From Chloranthus sessilifolius (lineage: Eukaryota; Streptophyta; Magnoliopsida; Chloranthales; Chloranthaceae): a stretch of 64,000 bases of DNA. Of this stretch, positions 21,934 to 32,030 are shown piece by piece. Location of the stretch: positions 68,985,367-69,049,366 of the forward strand of contig CM037596.1 in assembly GCA_021018995.1 (NCBI GenBank), in the 5' to 3' direction. Every line of letters begins with the position of its first letter. Within the stretch, counting starts at the first letter, position 1. Position numbers and translations under genes: made by a program. The notes under the pieces were generated by a model. The model saw nothing but the letters and a program-made list of their open reading frames with translations. It made no database searches and had not been told where the DNA came from.

Positions 21934-23019
21934 TTGAAAAATAGCACACACTCCCAAAAAGCGTTGTGACGTCCATTTACTCTGACCGGGTAGTTGTGCT
22001 AAATAAACTTTGGGATCAATGGGTTCGCCCAAAGACCTCGAACACTGCTTCAAGCAGAGACACCTGCGGTCAGTTAAATGAGGCGGTCTGTGCCTCATGT
22101 GATTGGCCGCACATGTGTGTTTTGATACGGTAAAGTGTCAATATTTTATCCACAATGCAGCTGTGCTATATCAATGTCTTAAGTCTAAGGTATGCCTTGG
22201 ATTCTGGATCCTACTTCAAAGGAGCGACGGTGTCAATCCCGGCCAAACAATCAATGTTCCAATCGAGTCGACTCCACTGCTAAATCTTTACAATGAGCGC
22301 TCAGTTGGCAGATTCATATGAATGTGAGTGTCTAAATTCAAATTTATCACGAGCTATTTCGGAGGTGTGGACTCTTGGACTGCACGGTTCGGGCGTGCGC
22401 CCTACGGGGATTTGAGGTTCAGGTAACTCCGTTATGAAAAAGATCAATTGTTGGTTGAAACCAACCTGTTGAAAATGAAACTACATGTCAAACAAATTAG
22501 GTATAAACATGCATGCAGAAGGGTTCATTTCCCTTTATTTTCGCAGGCTTAAAACCTGTATGGTACGACATCCCTATAAAGTGTACGCCTTACGTCTGGG
22601 TATCCATAGGATGGTCGTTTGTTCTCATAAATTGTACCCAGACGGGATCTGGGTCGAGATTTCCATCGCCTTTATTACTTATCGCCCCTAATGGGTGCAT
22701 GTTTAAGTATAGTTAATTGAATTGCAAGATCATTGTTGGCAGAGATCGGGATTGGATGCCCCCTTCGCGGGGCACCCAATTTTTGGTCGGATCTATTATG
22801 TGTTATTTAAGGTTAGATACTCTGGGTCATGATGATTCGGGGCACGTTGAAAAAATAGCATACACTCTCAAAAAGCATTGCGACCTCTATTCGCTCCGCT
22901 CGGTAGTCATGCTAAATAAGTTTTGGGATCAATGGGTTCGCCCAAAGACTTGGAACCCTGCTTCAAGCAGGGGCACCCGTGACTAGTCAGATGAGGCGGT
23001 CAATGCCTCATATGATTGG
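21934..23019 (+). repeat. Duplicated 174-bp block in Tat1 3' region
   Basis: Copy 1 (21934-22108) and copy 2 (22846-23019) share GGGATCAATGGGTTCGCCCA, the GCTTCAAGCAG hairpin-like stretch and GATGAGGCGGTC/TGCCTCAT. A more diverged third copy may lie around 21500-21560 (GAAGTTGTGCTAAGAATAAA). No coding sense. The copies are about 910 bp apart. Confidence 0.7.
22751..22780 (+). other. Strong GC-rich stem-loop followed by T-run
   Basis: ATTGGATGCCCC and GGGGCACCCAAT pair over 12 positions with a single A-C mismatch around the loop CTTCGC, followed by TTTT. It lies between the two copies of the 174-bp duplication in the Tat1 3' region. The structure is plain; its role is unknown. Confidence 0.6.
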
Positions 23020-23844
23020 ACACAAACTGTGGAGTCTTGCGTACTTGCGTTACGCCTATCTTTGGAAATGGGTTGATCCCCCTCCTTACTTACGAAGCTG
23101 TTATACTCAAAATGAATCTTGAACATCAAACCCCTTCAGAACATCTCAAGAAGCAACTAATTTTCTTAGCTATTGGGCTTTCGCAACTCATTTTTCACCA
23201 CTGTTATGCCCAGTAATGTCGCTAAGCGCTTGAGAATCGATTATCTTGAGAAACGACCATTTTTCCTGACATACAAGGCATTTGTTTTCTCACCATGATA
23301 CTCATCTGATGTTTGAAGTTTGCTCTAAATGCAACAGACCCATCAGTAATGCCTTAGGCCTCTTCGAATGTCTCTTATCTTTAGTATTCGATCATTAGTA
23401 ATTAGATACCAAAGAGGGGCATCTGTAGACACCCAAATTTGGCCCAAGGCCCGATCGAAACACATTTCGAGAGAGGCACATCTTCGAGCTTTTGATGGTA
23501 TATATGGAACCCTTAGGAACCCTCAAAGACCTTAGGAGCTATCCCAAACCCTTAGGAATCACCCTAGATCCCTTAAGAACCTTTTCAAACCCTTAGAAAC
23601 CCTTCCTGACCCTTAGAACCCATCCCGGACCTAAACCTAGCTTTCCCGAGCAATGGATGAAGAGTGGTGCACCAGGAATAGTTGTGACCTTCTACTATAA
23701 TCGAATCTCATATCATTGAAAAGTAAAAGTTTTTAGCTTTCCAACGGACCAAGAATCACCCCAATCGGAGCTATGTATAAAAAGATATCACATCCCGAAC
23801 TCGAAGGGCAGAATGGTAATTTCATCTGATCCCCATTAGGGATT

Positions 23845-23999
23845 TGGTGCAACTAATAGTTGCGCTAGCTATAGGTGAACTTGGCACAACTAATAGTTCG
23901 CTAGCTATAGGTGGGTCCCCCGCGGGCAGCCAACCTCCTAGGCACTGTTCAAGTATTATTTTACTGTGCATATACTTGGCGCAACTAATAGTTGCACTA
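23845..23999 (+). promoter_or_regulatory. Three palindromic motifs in Tat1 LTR
   Basis: Copies at 23845-23867, 23882-23902 (one base short) and 23977-23999 of the TGGCGCAACTA / TAGTTGCGCCA palindrome, with changes in the outer arms (GCTA for GCCA). They lie 285-440 bp upstream of the TATA box, a position suiting promoter-proximal sites. Confidence 0.72.
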
Positions 24000-24283
24000 G
24001 GCATATGAATAGTAATTGTGTATGTTTTCCTCAAAAATTGAGATTGGGGATTGACTTATTGACCATCTTGACCTTTGGAGTGTGTTTTGCTAGTTCTATT
24101 GCACCCATTTACTACCTATGTATAACTCTTTAAGTGGTTTAAAGCCTCACCCAATCATCCACCATTGGAGCACCTTCTCATATTTTTCAAAGCTCCAAAA
24201 AACTTTAGGAAACCTTAGATGGCCCATTACCTAATTGCTAATCCCAATTAGCCTCCAAGCACCCTCCTAACCTCTTTTTTTCC

Positions 24284-24291
24284 TATAAATA
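24284..24291 (+). promoter_or_regulatory. TATA box of Tat1 LTR
   Basis: TATAAATA within TTTCCTATAAATAGAGAGG. The Tat2 LTR has the identical box at 52519-52526, followed by the same GAGAGGCACCCC, so transcription very likely starts about 30 bp downstream. Confidence 0.7.
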
Positions 24292-25008
24292 GAGAGGCAC
24301 CCCCCTTGCAAATGGCTTGAAAAAGTTTGCATTAAAGAGATTAAGGAATCCCTTCTCTCTCTCCTCTAGTGCACCATTCCATACAAATTCCAGAACTTGA
24401 AATATCCCTTTAGACCTTAGCATTTCATCCATAAGCTCTAGGTTAGAGGTGTGTTACCCCCTAGCCTTCCCTCTCTACCTCTTAGCTAGTAAGCCATAGG
24501 AGTTAGAACCTCATTTCTCATCATACAAGCCTTCAAAAGCTCACCGAAGTAAGCCAATGCAAGGTTCCATAGTGGTGCAACAAGGGCTCGAGAGCTTTGG
24601 CTCTCCCCTCTATTCCTCTACCTTCTCGGTTATTCCTCCATTCCCCCATTTGTGCTGTTACGCCGTCGAATTTTTAGTAGGAACGGAGGGGCACAAATAG
24701 AATTTTAAGACCCATTTGGGCAAGAGGAAGCCTTTTTCATTTCTTTTATATTGTTTTTATTTTAGCCATTAGTAGAGACTACATTAAGCAGGTTGATTGG
24801 GTGCCTAACACCTTTTCAATTGATAATCAAAGTCTCTACCTAAGAGCCTTTGGCATAGACCGGATTCATAGTCATATTTGTAGCACTTTGGTACTTATAA
24901 AAATTATCTAAGTTTCCCGAGACACCAAAAGCTCCGGGTGGTGACTCTATAATTTTATCAGTGAGCGCATCGTCGCGACGGGATAGTCTCAATTCCCATG
25001 GTTGCACA

Positions 25009-25307
25009 AATCTTTTATACCTTTTATTCTTTTAAAAACTTCAACCATAAGCCACATTACAACCCAATAAAAAAACCTTACGAATCTGAAGTTGATTGAG
25101 CTGTCATGTGGAGATGAGGAGGTGTGTAATCTATGATAAGAAAAGAGATAGAAGATTTCAGAACTTAGTAGCACTGCCTATGCTCATGCTTGCAGTCTTA
25201 TTTGAGGGCTGTAACTGCTCTTGAGTTGGAGTGAAATGATACACCTTTCAATTTTATTTTGAGTGACAACCCTGGTGAGACTTGGGTCTAAAATTGAGTT
25301 TGTTAGG
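25009..25307 (+). mobile_element. Athila-like element internal remnant (host of Tat1), left piece
   Basis: Sequence after the Tat1 LTR, such as AAGCCACATTACAACCCAAT, matches LARD-A's internal region from about 7005, including CCCTGGTGAGACTTGGGTCT. Tat1 therefore landed in another member of the LARD-A group. The piece ends at the TTAGG target duplication of solo LTR C. No coding sequence. Confidence 0.75.
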
Positions 25308-27754
25308 TGTTAAGACATGAAAAGTACCACTTTTCACCCCTTAACTTATTCTCTGTTAGACCCTTAATCATTTAATAAATGTGTTTTAAGTCTATTCTGT
25401 GGGTAATAAGAAGCAGCTGCAAATAAACCCCTAACCATGCCAAGATGCTCACTGTTGCCCTAGAACTACCTCAGCAGAATGAAGGATGAACCTAGATAGA
25501 GAGTTGGCTGAAGCATAGGTACATCAAAGCAGAAATAAACCAAGAAGGATGCCTCGCGCAAATGTCGCAGGGTTCAATTGAACTAGAGATAATGCCTTCG
25601 CGCAGTTGTCACGGGCTTCTGGAGGAAGCACAACAACTGGTCGCGTAGTCTTCGCGTCACTCTCGCGTGGTTTGGTGCCAGAAAGAATTGAAAAGCAGAC
25701 TTTGTGAGGTCCTCGCGAGGCTCAGTCTAAAGCATTCATGCAGTCTCGCGCAACTCAAAAGAGGAACTGTTAAGCTTCACGTGACTCGTTAAGAGAGCTT
25801 GGTATTCTCGCATTATGCCTGATGGATGAGATACAAACCTTCGAGATAAATGCATCGACCAAACTCATGAACACTGCATCTTCGCTCGGATCTGTCATGA
25901 GATTCACCAAGGGACGAACCGCGCGAGCAATCCCCGCGCCATTCAAAGCTGAAAGAGCAATCTTGCGACAACTATTTGTATTCCGCGATGACTAAAATGC
26001 CAATCCCGTGACTGCATGAACTTTAAGTCAATTCAACTCCGCGACACCAATTCTACCACGCGAAAAGATCTGAAATCGTTTTTACCCAGCGAGGATCGGA
26101 TTCTAAACTTCTCCCCACTTCTGCAAGGGCAATCTGGGAATCCCCATCAATTAGGGCACGCACTCTAATGCTTCAATCTCTATGCACACGCCCAGAGGCA
26201 TCCAAGGGACAGGAATGGGCTACAATTACATTAATAAATTAGGGTTTTCCTAACCCTAATGGGAGGGGAAGCCGACTGCTATATAAGCCTAAGCCTAGCT
26301 TAGGTTTGGGGGAGCTCTTTTGGGACTTAACTTCTGTGCTTCTTCTCCAAAAAACCAACTGCAAAATTACAGTAGGCGAAGGGTAGGGTTTAGGAGTTTT
26401 TTTTTCCTTTTTCTTTCTCTCTATAGTCCAGCACTTGCTGGCTATGCCTTTTGTATGATTATATGGTATAGATTGTAGTGGAGTTTTGTAATAGGATTTA
26501 TTGCATGTATGGGACGATGCTTTTGTTGTGAGTTGTTCTGTTCAGGCTGCTGCCGTGAGATCCTCCATTGCTAAGTTGTATTGTAAGCAATGGAGGATTG
26601 TTTTTAAGGTTTTATTTAGATCCAAGTGACCTGTGTATCCAGGTTAGGCACATTGCAGGCCTCTCCCCACCACAGGATCCACTAAATCTGAATCCCCATG
26701 GGAACTTGAGCTGGTAGCCTTGTGAACATGGTGGCGGCAGCAATAATCTTGTTCTGTCTTAGACCTCTGTGAGGAGGATAGCCTTTGTGGATAGTTTGTG
26801 ACCATTTAAGTGGACAGGTTATAGCCCTAGGGTAAAGCCAATCCACAGACCTAAGACAGATTCTTCTTCTCTGTGCTTGTGCTTGTAGCCTTGTGAGAGA
26901 TTGTGCAGAGACAGACTCCCCTAGGTTTGTATAGATCCATCATCAGATTGTAGATCTGATTGGGCTGTAGAGATTGTAGGCTTATGACTGGATCACTGCA
27001 GTCTTACTAAAGCAGTGAACAGCCATGCTTGAAAGCTAGTACTCAAACTCTTGTTGGTCCTGTGTGTCCAGGCTTGTGCACTTTGTAGGCCTAGCCCCAC
27101 ACACAGAACTTTAGATGATGAGGGTCCTATGGATTCTTGAGCTTGTAGCCTGGATGAAGTAGTGCCCACAATGGTAAGCTTGTTTTGACCCATCTCTGGA
27201 TTGTGGTTCCCCTATTGGATAGTCTGTGATCATTCAAGTGGACAGGTGATAGCCATAAGGGATTTGATCATGGCACAGGGGTGAGTTGGATTCTTTCTCC
27301 TCTTTGGTGATAATGTAGCCATTGGACAGGATTTCTACGGTAACAGATCTGAGTTTGAGTTACAAGACCCATTAGACCTGTACCTAATAACATACTTCTC
27401 ACCCTTTTATATTTATTTTCTCACTCCATTCTTCTTAACCCTTTTCTATACTCTAGACATTAATTTACCTTAGGATTTAAATTTTTGTGACCTTAAATCC
27501 CCTTCCATTTAGGATTGCCAGATCTGGAGAGACTACTATAGAAAGCTCCCTTGGAGCTTTAGATCAACTTTCGTGTGGGACAAACTCTTACTTATCAAAA
27601 CTTGCTACAACAGGCCCTGTATCTTGCAGGACTGTGCATATTTTAGGCTTGCTGCTCAGTAATCCTCACTCTACCTTTCATTCATTTTCATTCACCCCAT
27701 TCTTATCACTGTCTTCAATAAAGTCAGTAGCAAGCAACTCAAAATATACCAACA
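25308..27754 (+). repeat. Solo LTR C (TSD TTAGG)
   Basis: TGTTAAGACATG at 25308 to ATATACCAACA at 27754 (2447 bp), flanked by TTAGG at 25303-25307 and 27755-27759. Outside the duplications the Athila-like internal sequence continues without loss, matching LARD-A across 7280. It has a TATA box (TATATAA, 26280-26286), a TCGCG-rich zone (25550-26100) upstream of it, and a 3' part with GTGGGACAAACTCTTACTTA shared with LARD-A LTRs. Related to, but clearly a different family from, LARD-A. Confidence 0.93.
25550..26100 (+). repeat. TCGCG motif cluster in solo LTR C
   Basis: Many short CpG-rich words recur: CTCGCGCAA, CTTCGCGCAG, TTCGCGTCAC, CTCGCGTGG, CTCGCGAGG, TCTCGCGCAA, CCGCGCGAG, CCCGCGCC, CCGCGATGA, CCGCGACA, CACGCGAA. 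They are spaced roughly 20-60 bp in otherwise ordinary sequence, and some variants (TCACGGG, TTCACGTG) look like deaminated forms. The zone sits upstream of the TATA box, as the CCTATCGA array does in LARD-A. Confidence 0.65.
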
Positions 27755-28128
27755 TTAGGGGCATTATCCAAACAGAATTCTCAAATTAATGGCGAGCTGT
27801 GCACTAATTTCCACACACAACATCTTTGATATGAACTGATTGGTGGTAAAGGAATTATAACAGAATTTCAATATTAAACTGCTGTTATACTATTTTAAAC
27901 TCCTCTAAAAACTTAAAAGAATAAGGTGTGGAATGAATTTTATTTTGTTGAACTCTATTTTGACATGTTACACTGACATTAACTATTTTATTGAGAAGTT
28001 TGTGGGTACCTTCACTGAAAACCCTCAGGACACTTCACTCCCGCACTAGGGATCACCTAGAGGTTTAAAAGGCTTGGTGCATATGCTAAATGCATCCGTG
28101 CTCCCTACGAAAGTGGCATTTAAATTTG
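27755..28128 (+). mobile_element. Athila-like element internal remnant, right piece
   Basis: It continues from the TTAGG duplication with GGGGCATTATCCAAACAG and matches LARD-A's 7280-7650, including the CTCAGGACACTTCACTCC block and GGTTTAAAAGGCTTGGTGCA. It ends in a short duplicated segment at the junction with chromovirus D. No coding sequence. Confidence 0.75.
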
Positions 28129-28145
28129 ATCCGTGCTCCCTACGA

Positions 28146-29919
28146 CATTCTATTTCGATCGATCGGTTTGAACACTGATCGATCGATTTGAGAAAAATAG
28201 TGAGTGTGTTAAGGAGTTTCTGAAGAAACCGATCGATCGAAATAGAATTTTGATCGATCGATTTAGAATTTGACTGATCGATTTAGAAACTGATCGAACG
28301 GATTGTGGCACCAGAAGTAAATGGTTTCTGAAGGAATTGACCGATTGAAATAGAATTCGATCGATCGATTTGAAAACCGATCGATCGATTTGGGAATCAA
28401 TCGATCGATTTGGGCAGATTAAGGATTTTGTTCTATTTTGGAGAGTGGACTTTGGAGAAACTTTATATCTTTCCATTTTAGGTCATTTATGATATATGAA
28501 CTATGATGTGATGTGTTTAGGTGTGAACTGGTCATGTGTGTGAGAGGCTAGCTTGGATTGAGATGTCTTCGTCTCAGCTTCTCGTTGAGGTAAGGAAAAC
28601 TTCATAATATGTACATTTGAATACAACTAGCATGTATGCAGTGATATGATAAGAATATGCGTGTTTTGCGACTTTGCTATTTTGATAGCATGAATTTCAA
28701 TTCATAGCTTTTAAACATGTGAAGTGTGTGTGGATGACACTAAGAGAAAAACTATGTGTGTGTGTGTGAAATCCGACGTGTGTATGTGACATCAAAAGGA
28801 TGTATATGTGTATGACATCAACAGGATGTGAATAAGATGTGTGTGCAAGCTTTGAAAATTTTGAACTATTATAAATTATCACAAACTCACGGTGATAAAC
28901 TATACGTAAATTTTGCACTTTAATATAATATTCATGTGTGATACCCTACCGATGCGGCGGTATAATCGTGACCGATACTATGAGATATCCATAAGTGTGC
29001 TCCGGTACGACGGGATATCTGTTCTTTGGTTACCATTCTATGGTAATACTTCGTGCGGCCCAATCGCCTCTTCACAGGAACTTGGGATAAATCTATGTGT
29101 GTGAAATTGTTCATTGAACGTCGATGGTTGGGGTTTCCCATCAGTAAATCTATATGGCTCTCGATGCTATACATGCTCGAGAGAAAATTTAAGTGATATT
29201 TTATGTTTTGTACAGTAAGAACAAGCCTTTGAAATCATGATAAGTGTGCTTTGAAATATGTGCATCAGATATTTATTTTTGTCATTTTAAATACTTTTAA
29301 ATTGTGATTTTTAGTAAGAGTATGTGCTTTGAATTATGTCATAAAAGATATGTGTGATGTGAAAGATATGCATGTTTTGTTATATTTTCCTATTGAGCTT
29401 TGATGTTAGCTCATCCCTTGACTATACGTCACAGGTACAGGTATTGAGGCGGCGACTGAGGACGTAGATCCTGAGGACCCAGAGTACGTGCCCGAGGAGG
29501 AGACTAAGCTCCCTCCCGACGAGTACTTTTAGTGGACTAGCATTGCGTACTTTGATATTTTGTTGTGAGGCTTGGTACGTCCGGCCAATATAAGTTGGAA
29601 TTATATAATTATGTCTGATACAATGATTATTTTATGAATCATCCTTGGGTGACTATTGTTTGTCACTGACCGTTCGGTTCGGTTCTTTTGTTCATGCGAT
29701 TGGCGTGAGATTAGAACCGTCTTTTACTATATTTTGGTTATGTCATTATATAGACATGGAGATTTACATTCTTTATGATGACTCGATCTGCTTAGTAAGA
29801 ATACATGCTTTGTTTCCGCTTTGTGTGTGGATGTGCCAAGTGTTCGGTGTGCTCCGGGATTGGTCTTGTTGACCATCGAACGGCACGAGTTTTCGGGCAC
29901 AAAAATTTAGGCTGTCACA
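28146..29919 (+). repeat. Chromovirus D 5' LTR, lacking its first ~700 bp
   Basis: It aligns with the 3' LTR from about 38447 onward and ends GGCTGTCACA at 29919, directly before the PBS. The first 700 bases of the LTR (with the TATATAA at 37967-37973 in the 3' copy) are absent, replaced by a junction with Athila-like DNA carrying a 17-bp repeat. It holds a GATCGATCGA array (28156-28420), a TG-rich stretch near 28755, a paired GGTAC/GGGATATC block (28970-29020) and the LTR core with ACGTCACAGGTA (29430). Confidence 0.85.
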
Positions 29920-29921
29920 AG

Positions 29922-29933
29922 TGGTATCAGAGC
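29922..29933 (+). other. Chromovirus D primer-binding site, initiator-Met type
   Basis: TGGTATCAGAGC, the complement of the plant initiator methionine tRNA 3' end, placed 2 bases after the LTR end CTGTCACA. This is the usual primer for chromoviruses and fixes LTR end and orientation. Confidence 0.92.
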
Positions 29934-30043
29934 ATTTGGCTTTAGAGATTTCTGACAAGCCTTAGATGTTTATATGTTTTAGATGTGTTAGAATATAGAG
30001 ACCTTCTGCTAATGGAACTTTTGGTTTCATATTGCAAAACGTC

Positions 30044-31418
30044 ATGTCCACTAGAGGTCGAGGACGACCAAGAGGCCGTGGTAGATGGAACTTGAGAAGT
30101 GGGGATGAGGTTCCCACCAGTTCCAACAGAGTCCTAGTTGGTAATAGAGAGATTCCGGAAGAAAGAGTTTCGAAAGAGAGAAGTCAGGAAAGAGAAAATT
30201 AAGAAAGAAATGAAGAGAGAGAGGACAGGCGGAGAATGGCACTAGCCATGGAGGCTGTGGCAAATGCCATGGCACAAGAAATGGCATTGATGGCTACAAA
30301 CAATGCCAATAGCCAACAACAACAACCCCCAACACCACCTCCTATGCTATCGCAACCACCAACACCCTTAGCATTTAGAGTTTCGAAGGATGTGTCCTCC
30401 TAATTTCTCAGGGCAAGCATAACCAATGGAGGCTGAGAACTAGCTCTGTGAGATGGAGAAAATATTCAGTGTACTTACACGTACTGAAGATGAGAGAGTC
30501 AGATGGGAGACATTTATATTGGATCGGGAAGTAAGCCCGTGGTGGAAATTAGTATCGAGAATGAGAGAATAGGTAAATCCAGGGATGTTATGGACGTGGG
30601 AAGAGTTTGTTGAGGAGTTCAACAAATAGTAATTTTCCAGGGTAGTACAGAATCAGATGGAAATGGAATTTCTTCAATTGGAATAGGGGAGAATGTCGGT
30701 AAGATAATATGGAGTAGAATTTATGAGACTTACAAGATTCGCTCCAGAGTATGTGGTCTCAGATCTGATGAAGGCCAAGAAATTACAATGCGGCTTAAGG
30801 CCGAATATACGTGATATGATTTCAGCTTTTGAGTTGGAAACTTATAGCGAGGTGATGAGCAAGGCTCTGGTCATAAAGAAAGACATTGATGAGATGTTCA
30901 AGAGAAGAGATCAACAAGTAAAAGGGAAGACTAATCAAGGGAAGTTTGGTAACTACGACTCGGTGAATAAAAAGCCGCGATTCGTAGCACTAGTTCCAAG
31001 ATTACTGGCACCGACTAATTACTCTAGGGCACCTGTGCCTACATCTATGAGACCGTTCTGTTTTAAGGGCCTTGTGATGACTACAAGGGTATCAGTTACC
31101 CAGGGTTTCTCTAGAGCAACGTCATCCACACCTACTGAGACGTGTGCCATATGTGACAAGTCTCATAAGACCTCAGATTTCAGAAGGGGTACTGGAGGAT
31201 GCTTTAAGTGCGGGAAGGTGGGACATATGATTAGAGCGTGCCCAGAGCTAAGGAAAGAAAAGACGGCATCAGTAGTTACACCAAAGCCTATCAGGATGGC
31301 GAGGCCTATTATGCAAGGACGTGCATATGCCGTTATGGCTCAAGATGCCCAAAATAGCAACGACGTCGTTCAAGGTGAAAAATTCTATTTAAATTTCAAG
31401 ATATATATCATTGATTAG
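30044..31418 (+). pseudogene. Chromovirus D gag
   Basis: ATG at 30044 opens MSTRGRGRPRGRGR, a basic start typical of Tekay-type gag. Stops follow near 30198 and in the 30400-30720 stretch. The best frame (30723-31418, 231 residues) covers the capsid C-terminal region (RFAPEYVVSDLMKAKK) and a CCHC zinc knuckle CFKCGKVGHMIRAC at about 31201-31242, preceded by CAICDKSHKTSD. Gag would coat element RNA in the cytoplasm. The copy is broken in the first half. Confidence 0.82.
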
Positions 31419-32030
31419 AATTTAGATAGAGAAGGTGCATCAGTTTACAATCTTTACATTTTTAGTGTTATATGTATCTGTTTGATGCATACGTAATTGG
31501 TTAATATGCATATATCATGTAAGTACTTTGCAAATGTACGGTAAGGGTGATTACCTTTACTATGAAGCAAGAGTGTTGATAGACCCCATGTTTCTTCACT
31601 TGTTTGTGATACCGCAGTTTGTGAAGAAAGTAAAAGTCATTTCTAAGACATTGGATTTTGTTTTGGAAGTATCGGTTCCAATGGGAAGTGCAGTTAGTAC
31701 TGACACTGTGTGTTGATCAGTCAGGTTGTTTCAGGGATTATGAGGATCATGGGCTAGTGGTCGATCTGATTTTGTTGGATATGCAAGGATTCAATGTAAT
31801 CCTTGGCATGGATTGATTATCCACGCATGGTGCAAGTGTTGATTGTCGGAGGAAGATGATTACTTTTAGACCCAATGGGGGTAGATCGTTCAAGTTTCTA
31901 GGAATGGGATCGACATTTATACCGCTTATCTCTGCAGTTTGAGCAGGACGTTTGATCAAGAGAGGATGCAGTGGATACTTTACTTTTCTGAAAGAGCAAC
32001 GGGAAGAGAAGAATGTGATATCAGATTCTG
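31419..32030 (+). pseudogene. Chromovirus D aspartic protease
   Basis: The reading at 31528-31716 contains ARVLIDPMFLHLFV where family members have a D-S/T-G type active site, so the catalytic motif is altered. It continues in other frames as DLILLDMQGFNVILGMD (31770 on). Several stops are present. Position between gag and RT supports the call more than sequence alone. Confidence 0.65.

Larger units (their letters stand above)
1..25008 (+). mobile_element. Tat1: Tat-lineage Ty3/gypsy retrotransposon (5' part outside window)
   Basis: The element runs through the window start and ends at the LTR terminus GGTTGCACA at 25008. Visible order is protease, G-patch, RT, RNase H, second (archaeal-type) RNase H, integrase, a 9-kb 3' region with antisense genes, then the 3' LTR. 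The second RNase H between RNase H and integrase is the mark of the Tat lineage. It is split at 383-9799 by LARD-A; the protease reading on the left and the G-patch reading on the right rejoin, as comparison with the uninterrupted Tat2 copy (around 58800) shows. Its right flank (25009 on) is Athila-like internal DNA, so Tat1 was itself inserted in another retroelement. Many stops make it a dead copy. Confidence 0.9.
23424..25008 (+). repeat. Tat1 3' LTR
   Basis: It starts TGTAGACACCC at 23424, directly after a purine-rich AAAGAGGGGCATC, and ends GGTTGCACA at 25008 (1585 bp). Tat2's 5' LTR (51665-53244, 1580 bp) aligns along its whole length with the same termini. It has three palindromes at 23845-23999 and a TATA box at 24284-24291 in CCTATAAATAGAGAGGCACC. 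Confidence 0.9.

Noticed and set aside
28156-28420. Repeated short palindromic motifs that could suggest a CRISPR-like array
   Set aside because: Repeats are 10-15 bp, spacing is irregular, the locus is plant LTR DNA, and no cas-like genes exist.
29922-29933. tRNA-like sequences (also 4599-4616 and 53247-53264)
   Set aside because: They are only primer-binding sites of 12-18 bases with no cloverleaf; no tRNA gene was found in the window.
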